A DNA stretch of 64,000 bases from Azospirillum halopraeferens DSM 3675 (GTDB taxonomy: Bacteria; Pseudomonadota; Alphaproteobacteria; Azospirillales; Azospirillaceae): the NCBI RefSeq assembly GCF_000429625.1, contig NZ_AUCF01000015.1:1-64000 (forward strand), given 5' to 3'. Of the stretch, positions 1-6,235 are shown one piece after another (the first letter of the stretch is position 1; each line of letters begins with the position of its first letter). The position numbers and the translations under genes were made by a program. The notes beneath the pieces are model-generated. The model was not told the origin of the DNA. It was given only the letters and a program-made list of their open reading frames with translations, and searched no databases.

Positions 1-902
1 CGGTGGTGATCGACGCCCGCACCCTGCCGAGCGGCACGGTCATCGAGCTTCGCAACGTGGAGTTCGCGGCCGTCATCGGGGCGGTGACGGTGACCGGCGG
101 TGCGGGATCGCAGGTGGTGGTGGGCGACGGCAGCGCCCAGACCATCGTGCTGGGCGCCGACGACGACACCCTGCGCGGCGGCGGCGGCAACGACTTCATC
201 GGCTCCGAAGGCGGTGACGACGTGCTGTACGGCGACGACGGCGACGACACGGTGACCGGCGGCATCGGCAACGACATCCTGTACGGCAACCGGCAGGACG
301 ACGTGCTCTACGGCAACCAGGGGGACGACACCCTGTTCGGCGGCCAGGATCAGGACACGCTGTTCGGCGGCCAGGACCGCGACGTGCTGCACGGCAACCA
401 CGGGACGGACGTGCTGTACGGCAACCTGGGCGACGACGTGCTGTACGGCAACCGGGATGCCGACACGCTGTTCGGCGGGCAGGGGGCGGACACCCTGTTC
501 GGCGGCCAGGGCGACGACGTGCTCTACGGCGGCCTGGGCGACGACGTGCTGGTGGGCGGCCAGGGCGCCGACACCCTGACCGGCGGCCAGGGAGCCGACA
601 CCTTCCGCTTCAACGGGCCCGCCGACGGCGGCGACGTGATCACCGACTTCGAGTCGGGAAGCGACCGCATCGCCATCTACAGCCCCGGCTTCGGGCTGAC
701 CCTGACGGGCACCCTGCCGTCCGGCCACTTCGCCCTGGACGCTCCGGCCGGGACCCTGCCCACCTTCGTCTTCAACACCCGCACGGGCGAGCTGTCCTTC
801 GACGCCGACGGCAACGGCGCCGGCGCCGCCGTGGCCATCGCAACCCTCAACGTACGGTCGCTCTCCGCATCCGACATCGTGCTGGTCGGTCCCGGGGGGT
901 GA
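1..902 (+). CDS. RTX (haemolysin-type) calcium-binding repeat protein, C-terminal part
   Basis: The gene enters from the left edge, so its start and any N-terminal effector domain are unseen. About residues 50-200 of the visible part are tandem nine-residue RTX repeats of the GGxGxDxLxx type (GGGGNDFIG, GNQGDDTLFGG, GGQGDDVLYGG). Such repeats form a calcium-bound parallel beta-roll. An unusual number of units carry an asparagine (LYGN). After the repeats comes a typical RTX tail with DVITDFESGSDRI and a short C-terminal region. Proteins of this layout are exported by type I secretion using an uncleaved C-terminal signal, so it is probably secreted. No type I transporter genes are in the window. 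The catalytic or adhesive role cannot be told from this end. Confidence 0.9.
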   Translation, partial: VVIDARTLPSGTVIELRNVEFAAVIGAVTVTGGAGSQVVVGDGSAQTIVLGADDDTLRGGGGNDFIGSEGGDDVLYGDDGDDTVTGGIGNDILYGNRQDDVLYGNQGDDTLFGGQDQDTLFGGQDRDVLHGNHGTDVLYGNLGDDVLYGNRDADTLFGGQGADTLFGGQGDDVLYGGLGDDVLVGGQGADTLTGGQGADTFRFNGPADGGDVITDFESGSDRIAIYSPGFGLTLTGTLPSGHFALDAPAGTLPTFVFNTRTGELSFDADGNGAGAAVAIATLNVRSLSASDIVLVGPGG

Positions 903-1028
903 CGGGCTCCGGCTGCCGACTCCGGAAGGGCTCCGACGAACGGTGGGTTAACGGAAGATTCAATTGCCGATAAGACAATTGCTATGCTACCGGAACTCAA
1001 TGGGGTAGGCCCTTTTGGAGAGGCGGCT

Positions 1029-2087
1029 ATGTTCGACTTCGGCTTGGTGTCGCTGCCGGTGATCGCGCTGTCGGCATTGTTCGGATACGCAGTGTTGTTC
1101 GATGTGGACTCCGTCCTGTTCCACGAGATCGAGGTGCCCGCCTCACTGGAATACCAGGGCTACACCCCGAAGGTGATGGCCTCCCGCATGGCCCAGGAGG
1201 TCAAGGCGATCAAGCGGGAGGCCAGGACGGCCAGGGAGATGCGGCAGTTCAACCTGCCCGACGAGGAGTCGCCGATCCAGGCGCTCGGCCGCTACTACAA
1301 CTTCCTGACGCCCATCGTGGCGACGCAGGAACTGATGGGGCTGGTGGAGTTCTCCTTCGTCGGCAACATGGTCAAGAGCAAGGACGGGCTGAAGCTGACC
1401 GTGCATGGCCTGAACACCAAGACCAACCGGGCCTTCCACTCCACCGTCAGCGGTGCGGACCCGGAGGAACTGGTGAAGAAGGCCGCGCTCGATGCCACCC
1501 GCTTCATCGACCCGTACATCGTTGCCTCCTATCATTACGAGCGGACGGTGGCGAGCGGCAGCTCCGATTTCACCCAGACGGTGGAAGAGCTGAAGCACTG
1601 CATGCACGCGCTGCCTGACGAGGACCAGCATTGGGTGCACAACCTGTGGGGGCTGGTGCAGCTTCGCCAGGGCAAGTTCGACAACGCGGTGGAGGAGTTC
1701 AACACCGCCCTGCGGATCAAGCCGGACTTCGTGCTGTCGGTCCACAACCTCGGCCGCGTGCACATGGCCAAGGGCGAGTACGAGAACGCCATCGGCAAGT
1801 TCAAGGAAGTGCTGGCCATGGACGCGGTCGGGCGGGTGCGCACGCCGCACGCCTACACCCTGTGGGGCGATGCGCTGGTGGCGCTGGGCCGGCCGGACGA
1901 AGCGGCGAAGATGTACGACATGGCCATCCGCGTCGAACCCGACTATCCCGACTCCTACAACAGCTACGGCAAGCTGCTGATGAGCCAGGGCAAGCGGGGT
2001 GAGGCGCGCATCATGCACGATCTGGCGCTGAAGCTGGAGCCGACGCGGGTGGAATTCCGCCAGGCGGTCGAGCAGTTCACGAACTGA
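1029..2087 (+). CDS. membrane-anchored tetratricopeptide repeat protein
   Basis: An upstream in-frame ATG exists at 984, but 1029 is preferred because GGAGAGG lies just before it. The protein then begins with a single hydrophobic segment (MFDFGLVSLPVIALSALFGY, about residues 1-22), which suits a membrane anchor. About residues 30-190 have no domain I recognise. From about residue 205 to the end there are TPR-type helix pairs (HWVHNLWGLVQLRQGKFDNA, VHNLGRVHMAKGEYENA, LWGDALVALGRPDEAAKMYD, YNSYGKLLMSQGKRGEA). TPR arrays bind partner proteins; the partner is not indicated here. The next gene starts 31 bases after the stop and may be co-transcribed. Confidence 0.8.
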   Translation: MFDFGLVSLPVIALSALFGYAVLFDVDSVLFHEIEVPASLEYQGYTPKVMASRMAQEVKAIKREARTAREMRQFNLPDEESPIQALGRYYNFLTPIVATQELMGLVEFSFVGNMVKSKDGLKLTVHGLNTKTNRAFHSTVSGADPEELVKKAALDATRFIDPYIVASYHYERTVASGSSDFTQTVEELKHCMHALPDEDQHWVHNLWGLVQLRQGKFDNAVEEFNTALRIKPDFVLSVHNLGRVHMAKGEYENAIGKFKEVLAMDAVGRVRTPHAYTLWGDALVALGRPDEAAKMYDMAIRVEPDYPDSYNSYGKLLMSQGKRGEARIMHDLALKLEPTRVEFRQAVEQFTN

Positions 2088-2118
2088 CGCGGGAATCGCC
2101 GCTGGCGGGGAGGGACGG

Positions 2119-2700
2119 ATGCGGGGCCTGCTCCTGACGGTGTTGTCCGGTGCGCTGCTGGCGGCCCTCCCGGCCGCCGCGGCGGAGGATGGCGCAAAGG
2201 GCGCGCCGGCGGTCGACGTGGCGACCCTGGCGTGCCGCGATTTCGATGCCATGGCGGAGGCCGACGCCAAGGCGTACGCCGCCGTCACCGTCTGGCTGGA
2301 CGGGTGGCTGAACGGCCGCGTCAACGAGACCGGCTTCGGTCCGCAAAGCCGCGCGGCGCGCGCCGAAGCGTGGCGGCAGGCGTGCCGGGAGACGCCGGAC
2401 CGGCCGCTGCTCGACGCCGCCCTCGCCACCACCGCCGACCCCGACGATCCCGCCGCCGGCGACGGGTTCGACATGGCGTTCCTCAAGTGCTACCAGTTCA
2501 TCGACCTGGCCGAAACGGACCAGCCGGCGGCGGTCACCATCGTGCGCTGGAACGACGGCTGGCACGCCGGCGCCATCGGCGAAACCGCGTTCACGGCCAA
2601 GGACCACGAGAAGATGGCCGACGGGTTTCTCGATGCCTGCGCCAACCGCAAGTACCACCGCCGGAACCTGATCCGCATCATGGCCGGCAAGTACCGGTAG
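2119..2700 (+). CDS. exported protein with two HdeA-like units
   Basis: A strong ribosome binding site (GGGAGGGACGG) precedes this ATG. The protein starts with a cleavable signal peptide ending near AAAAE (residues 1-21), so it should act in the periplasm. Two related stretches follow. One has a Cys in LACRDFDAM, then VWLDGWLNG and ETGF. The other has a Cys in LKCYQF, then IVRWNDGWHAG and ETAF. Each is followed by a later Cys (QACRE, DACAN), giving a pair of cysteines per unit as in HdeA/HdeB acid-stress chaperones. The tandem duplication is visible; the chaperone role is inferred from weak similarity. A structured repeat starts 14 bases after the stop. Confidence 0.65.
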   Translation: MRGLLLTVLSGALLAALPAAAAEDGAKGAPAVDVATLACRDFDAMAEADAKAYAAVTVWLDGWLNGRVNETGFGPQSRAARAEAWRQACRETPDRPLLDAALATTADPDDPAAGDGFDMAFLKCYQFIDLAETDQPAAVTIVRWNDGWHAGAIGETAFTAKDHEKMADGFLDACANRKYHRRNLIRIMAGKYR

Positions 2701-2714
2701 CCGCCCTCCCGATC

Positions 2715-2832
2715 ATACGGTCGGCAAGTGATCACTTCCATCAATTGCCGACCGTAAAACCCGGCAGATCAATGCCTTGGCATTGATCGAGAGGGTGATA
2801 CCGGCGCCATCCTTCAGATGCCGCCGGTATCA
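2715..2832 (+). repeat. three-hairpin intergenic repeat, copy 1
   Basis: Copy 1 of a roughly 118-base repeat also found at 31423 and 57898. Hairpin I has ACGGTCGGCAA and TTGCCGACCGT arms with one mismatch nearer the loop. Hairpin II has perfect arms GATCAATGCC and GGCATTGATC with a TT loop, enclosed by ACCC/GGGT. Hairpin III has ATACCGGCG and CGCCGGTAT arms. The unit fills the gap between two convergent genes and runs into the stop codon of the minus-strand gene at 2830-2832. It could act as a bidirectional terminator, an mRNA 3'-end stabiliser or a mobile palindromic element. Confidence 0.9.
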
Positions 2833-3642
2833 GTGGTTGCCCGGCAGCACCATCACGGTGCGCCGCGGCAGGGTGGCACGGGAGAACTGCACGGTGGGGC
2901 TGTCGCGCACCACCACCTCGTACTCCGGCCGCATCATCTCCAGGAAGCGCGCCAGGCGCTGTTCGCTGAACCAGTGCATGGGCACCACGACCGCCGGGCG
3001 GATGCGGTCGATGGCGCGCCGCACCGTCTCCTGCGCCGCCGTGAAGGAACCGTCGACGGGCACCAGCAGCACGTCGATCAATCCCAGTTCGTTCAGGTGC
3101 AGGTCGGTCAGGTCGTGGTGCAGATGGCCGAGATGGGCAATGCACAGGCCCGCCGCCTCGAACACGAAGATGGAGTTGCCGGCCACCCGCGTGCCGCCGA
3201 CGTCGCGCACGTTGGTGGGCACGTTGCGCACGCGCAGGTCCTTGACGTCGATGTCGTGCTGCGCCATCCCGCCGGCCGGGTCCCAGCCGCGCAGCACATG
3301 GGCGATCCCCGGATCGGGGGCGACGGAGTAGTGGGTGACGTGGGCGTTGTTCATGGTGGCCACATCCGGCGTCGCCGATGGCCGGAAGCGGTCGTTGTAG
3401 TCGGTCACCGCGCTCACACCGCCGGGTGTCTCGATCAGGAAGCTGGCGTGGCCCAGGAAGGTGACCCGGACGGTTCCCGCCCCCGGCGCCTCCGCCGCCG
3501 TCAGGGCCGCCGGCATGAACAGGCCGGGGATGCCGGCGATGGGCAGGCAGTCGGCCCGCGCGACCGGTGCGAGCAGCACCGCGGCAAGCACCGGCAGCAG
3601 TCCCGCCAGCCGGCGGAACGGGGAAACGACGGACCGGGCCAT
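2830..3642 (-). CDS. exported metallo-beta-lactamase-fold hydrolase
   Basis: The start at 3642 is chosen over an upstream in-frame ATG because GGAGG sits six bases before it and a signal peptide follows directly (MARSVVSPFRRLAGLLPVLA, ending near VARAD). The mature part contains RVTFLGHASFLIETPGG, where metal-dependent hydrolases of the UlaG/RomA branch have a GHA(S/T) strand. Later come a LGHLHHDL motif and VVPMHWFSE, which provide candidate metal-binding histidines. The classic HxHxDH signature is not obvious, so catalytic competence is uncertain. The substrate is unknown. The gene is convergent with the HdeA-like gene, separated only by the structured repeat. Confidence 0.75.
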   Translation of the reverse strand: MARSVVSPFRRLAGLLPVLAAVLLAPVARADCLPIAGIPGLFMPAALTAAEAPGAGTVRVTFLGHASFLIETPGGVSAVTDYNDRFRPSATPDVATMNNAHVTHYSVAPDPGIAHVLRGWDPAGGMAQHDIDVKDLRVRNVPTNVRDVGGTRVAGNSIFVFEAAGLCIAHLGHLHHDLTDLHLNELGLIDVLLVPVDGSFTAAQETVRRAIDRIRPAVVVPMHWFSEQRLARFLEMMRPEYEVVVRDSPTVQFSRATLPRRTVMVLPGNH

Positions 3643-3736
3643 GGAGCGCCTCCGCGTGTGTGCATGAACGCTAACGACCTTGGTGCGCTGCGGCCATCGG
3701 CAAGGGCGGGGAGCGACAATCACGCCGCCCACGCCA

Positions 3737-4066
3737 TCACACCCGCGTTACCGGATCGCCGCCGGCGATCCGACCCAGCGCCGCGGTGCGGTGGTGGGCC
3801 AGCGCCAGCGCCAGGCGGGCAAGCCAGATGTCGCCGGCAGCCGCGGCGGCGGACAGGGCGGCCCGGCGCCGTGCGGCGCCGCGGTGCGCCTCGGCCGCCA
3901 GGGCGGCGTGATGGCGCCGGACGGCGGTGGCCTCCAGCACCGCGGCGGCGGTCCGGCCGAGACGGGCGATGCGCACGGCACCGGCCGGCGGCGGGCCCTC
4001 GTGGCGTCGTTCCAGGTCGGCAAGCCGGGCGGCGATGCAGGCGTCGGGCGGGGGAGCGCACGTCAT
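3737..4066 (-). CDS. hypothetical Ala/Arg-rich protein
   Basis: A 109-residue open frame starts at an ATG at 4066, 57 bases beyond the stop of the repressor gene on the same strand, so the two could share a transcript. The product is rich in Ala, Arg and His and is predicted largely helical (LADLERRHEG, AAVLEATAVRRHHAALAAEAHR). I see no signal peptide, membrane segment or known motif. The ribosome binding site is weak. In DNA this GC-rich such frames arise by chance, and other frames here are also open, so this is a tentative gene supported mainly by its position. Confidence 0.35.
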   Translation of the reverse strand: MTCAPPPDACIAARLADLERRHEGPPPAGAVRIARLGRTAAAVLEATAVRRHHAALAAEAHRGAARRRAALSAAAAAGDIWLARLALALAHHRTAALGRIAGGDPVTRV

Positions 4067-4123
4067 GGCGCAACCATGCCCGACGCATCCGGCGCTTTCA
4101 AGGATTTTTATCCTAGGATCGAC

Positions 4124-4756
4124 CTACTGGCTGGCCCAGATGATCCGCGCCATCCAGGCCAGTTCGCTGCGCGGGATCACCCGGTCGGGGTGGGCGCGGT
4201 TGATGGACATCAGCTCCACCCGGGTGGCCGTCTCGCGCACGAGCTGCTTGGCCATCACCTCCCCCTCGCGCGTGCGCACCACGACGCGGTCGCCGCGGCG
4301 GATCTGCGCGGCGGGGGAAACGATGATGGTGTCGCCGTCGCGGTACACCGGCTCCATACTCTCGCCCGCCACCTCCAGCGCGTAGGCGTGGGGGTCGCCG
4401 AGGCCGGGAAACAGCAACTCGTCCCAGCCCGCCCCGGCGGGATAGCCGGCGTCGTCGAAATAACCGGCTGCACCGGCCTGGGCGTAGCCGATCACCGGCA
4501 CCCGCTGCAGGGAGGTGCCCGCCGGCTGGTCGCCCACCAGGCTGACGAACTCCGCCAGGGAGGCGCCGGTGGCCTCCAGCACCTTGGCGATGCTTTCGGT
4601 GGAGGGCCAGCGCAGCTTGCCGTCGCCGGTGGTCCGCTTGCTTTTGTTGAAGGTCGTCGGATCCAGCCCGGCACGGCGCGCCAGGCCGGAGGCCGACAGC
4701 CCGCTCCGGGCCGCAAGCCGGTCGATCGCCCGCCAGATGTCAGCGTGTTTCAGCAT
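4124..4756 (-). CDS. XRE/S24 phage-type repressor with LexA-like autocleavage domain
   Basis: The 210-residue protein has an N-terminal helix-turn-helix (about residues 7-60: GLSASGLARRAGLDPTTFNK) and a C-terminal S24 peptidase domain. The Ser-Lys dyad is visible as Ser133 in GESMEP and Lys170 in VMAKQL. Ala94-Gly95 in GYAQAGA is the expected self-cleavage bond. This is the architecture of lambda-type repressors inactivated when RecA is activated by DNA damage. The open frame continues upstream, but this ATG is chosen because it gives the natural repressor N terminus. It is transcribed away from the phage-like genes beginning at 4964, and palindromes overlap its start, so it probably represses that cassette and itself. 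Confidence 0.9.
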   Translation of the reverse strand: MLKHADIWRAIDRLAARSGLSASGLARRAGLDPTTFNKSKRTTGDGKLRWPSTESIAKVLEATGASLAEFVSLVGDQPAGTSLQRVPVIGYAQAGAAGYFDDAGYPAGAGWDELLFPGLGDPHAYALEVAGESMEPVYRDGDTIIVSPAAQIRRGDRVVVRTREGEVMAKQLVRETATRVELMSINRAHPDRVIPRSELAWMARIIWASQ

Positions 4757-4791
4757 GGGATCATTGTCCCATAATCCACCGGGACCGTCCC
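4755..4791. promoter_or_regulatory. candidate repressor operators (two inverted repeats)
   Basis: Two inverted repeats with similar half-sites lie at the start of the repressor gene. ATGGGA-N6-TCCCAT is at 4755-4772, covering the start codon. GGGAC-C-GTCCC is at 4781-4791. The shared GGGA/TCCC half-site suggests binding by one dimeric protein, the adjacent S24 repressor being the obvious candidate. No experimental support is available from sequence alone. Confidence 0.45.
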
Positions 4792-4813
4792 TAGGAACGT
4801 TTTCATATTGCGC

Positions 4814-4857
4814 TTGACACGGGCGTCCGAACGGAACATAACGGGAACAAGAGTTCC
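4814..4857 (+). promoter_or_regulatory. predicted promoter overlapped by a LexA-type SOS box
   Basis: A -35 TTGACA (4814-4819) is followed after 17 bases by CATAAC (4837-4842) as -10. Across the -10 lies GAACATAACGGGAAC (4834-4848), a perfect match to the alphaproteobacterial LexA box GAAC-N7-GAAC. An inverted repeat GGAAC-AAGA-GTTCC follows at 4844-4857. The promoter points toward the phage-like cassette at 4964-8831. This arrangement predicts repression by LexA, by the neighbouring S24 repressor, or by both, and induction by DNA damage. Confidence 0.7.
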
Positions 4858-4963
4858 ACCGCCCCGTGCGTCTCCGGTTCCGGCGCACGCGTCGCGCGAA
4901 TCGTCGCGCATCGCAAGCCGTCGGCCGTGCCGGCGCGGGGCGCACGACAGGAGGTGAATCCCG

Positions 4964-5347
4964 ATGCCCCGCGAACACCGCGTCCCCCGTCCGTCCCGGG
5001 AATGCGACGGCGTTCCTTTCGGCAGCGCCGAAGAGGCGTGGTTCTGGTCGGTGCAGGCCCACGACGCCAAGGCGGAAGGTGCCCGCGTCGTCGCCGGGCG
5101 CGGCCTCGTGGCCCGCCCGTGCGAACCCGACGACGTGCTGCGCACCGTCGACCGGCTGTACCGCCAACGCCGGCTGGTGCGCGACCATCTGCATGTTCTG
5201 GTCCATTACGGCCGCCGCCTGATGGCTCCCGATCCCGCCCGCCGCCTGGAGCAGCGCGCCAGCACCCTGTGGCGGGAGGCGTTCGCCTGCCTGTCCCCGG
5301 TGCTGCGCGACAAGGGGATCGTGCAGGACGCGGGCGTGCCGCGATGA
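4964..5347 (+). CDS. hypothetical protein, first gene of phage-like cassette
   Basis: A near-perfect ribosome binding site (ACAGGAGGTGAATCCCG) precedes this ATG, so the start is well supported. The 127-residue product is charged and helical (RTVDRLYRQRRLVRDHLHVL, RRLEQRASTLWREAFACL), with an N-terminal segment EEAWFWSVQAHDAKAEGAR. I do not recognise a family. It has no signal or membrane segment. It is the first gene downstream of the SOS-box promoter, and its stop overlaps the next start by four bases (ATGA), so the two are translationally coupled. A role in packaging or in regulation of the cassette is only positional inference. Confidence 0.75.
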   Translation: MPREHRVPRPSRECDGVPFGSAEEAWFWSVQAHDAKAEGARVVAGRGLVARPCEPDDVLRTVDRLYRQRRLVRDHLHVLVHYGRRLMAPDPARRLEQRASTLWREAFACLSPVLRDKGIVQDAGVPR

Positions 5348-5748
5348 GCCGCCCCGCCGCCCCACCATCCCCGCCGCCGCCCGCGGCGCTGGTGGCCTTC
5401 TCCGGCGCGGCCGAGCTGTGGTGGCTGCGCCTGCTGCGCCCCGGGTTCCGCCACTGCTTCGTGGTGGTGAACGACGGGCGTCACTGGGTGCTGCTGGACC
5501 CGCTCGCCCCCTTCACCGACGTCGCGGTGCTGGAGGTGGACGCCGCCTTCGACCTGGCCGGATGGCTGCGGGCCCGCGGGATGGCGGTCGTCCCTGCGCG
5601 GCCCCGCCGCGGCCTGACCCGCCCGGCCCCCTGGGCGCCCTTCACCTGCGTGGAGGCGGTCAAGCGGGTGCTGGGCCTGCACGCTCCCCTGGTCGTGACG
5701 CCCTGGCAGCTCTACCGCCACCTCGTCCGCGAACGCCTGCCCGCCTGA
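5344..5748 (+). CDS. phage-cassette protein, possible permuted papain-like fold
   Basis: This 134-residue protein starts at the ATG overlapping the previous stop. A proline-rich lead (about residues 1-15) is followed by a compact domain with GFRHCFVVVNDGRHWVLLDP, then FTCVEAVKRVLGL, then VVTPWQLYRHL. The order His (RHC) before Cys (FTC) resembles circularly permuted NlpC/P60-type cysteine peptidases of the YiiX/YebB kind, in which the catalytic order is reversed. That reading is inference. Small proteins with this pattern seem to accompany podovirus-like portal genes in alphaproteobacteria, but I cannot verify this here. It could be a virion-associated wall hydrolase or a structural protein that has lost activity. 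Confidence 0.7.
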   Translation: MSRPAAPPSPPPPAALVAFSGAAELWWLRLLRPGFRHCFVVVNDGRHWVLLDPLAPFTDVAVLEVDAAFDLAGWLRARGMAVVPARPRRGLTRPAPWAPFTCVEAVKRVLGLHAPLVVTPWQLYRHLVRERLPA

Positions 5749-5778
5749 AGCCCGCCCCATCCACCGGAGGTTCCGTCC

Positions 5779-6231
5779 ATGGCCAGCGTCTTCTCCGCCC
5801 CCCGCCCACCGTCCCAGCCCGCTCCGGAGCCGGCCCCGGCTCCCCCTCCGCCGCCGCCACCCGTGCCGCGGGAGCCGCCGCCGCCGGAACCGCCGCCCCC
5901 GCCGCCGCCGCCGCCGCCGCCGCCGGTGTGGGAGCCGCCCGCCCCGCCCCCCGCCCCGCCGCCGCCGCCGGCCCCCACGCCGCCCTATTGGACGGAGCCG
6001 CCGTGGTGGGTGACCAACCCCCCGGTCTACACCCCCCCGCCGGCCCCGCCGCCCGCGCCGACGCCCGACCCCCTGCCCGATCCCGACCCCGCGGAGGATC
6101 CGGACACCGCGGCGGAGGCGGCGCTGAACCGCCGGGCGCGCAGCCGCAGCGGCACCGTGCGCACCTCGTGGCGCGGTGTGCTGGAGCCGGGCGCGCTGGT
6201 CCCCGCCCGTAAGCGCCTGCTGGGGGAGTGA
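5779..6231 (+). CDS. proline-rich protein with podovirus-type C-terminal motif
   Basis: Residues 10-105 are almost entirely proline with Glu, Ala and Trp-containing breaks (PYWTEPPWWV), including long uninterrupted proline runs. The C-terminal 45 residues are ordinary: NRRARSRSGTVRT, then SWRGVLEPGALVPARKRLLGE. That tail resembles a short conserved protein found beside portal genes in podoviruses, which carries RRGRxxTILT...GV...A..KTLLG (from memory). The protein therefore looks like a small phage structural or accessory protein with a polyproline extension. A ribosome binding site (GGAGG) precedes the ATG. The next gene begins six bases after its stop. Confidence 0.75.
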   Translation: MASVFSAPRPPSQPAPEPAPAPPPPPPPVPREPPPPEPPPPPPPPPPPPVWEPPAPPPAPPPPPAPTPPYWTEPPWWVTNPPVYTPPPAPPPAPTPDPLPDPDPAEDPDTAAEAALNRRARSRSGTVRTSWRGVLEPGALVPARKRLLGE

Positions 6232-6235
6232 GGCT

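Noticed and set aside
4103..4120. AGGAT-TTTT-ATCCT hairpin after the repressor gene
   Set aside because: Five-base AT-rich stem without a T-run on the relevant strand; too weak to call a terminator.
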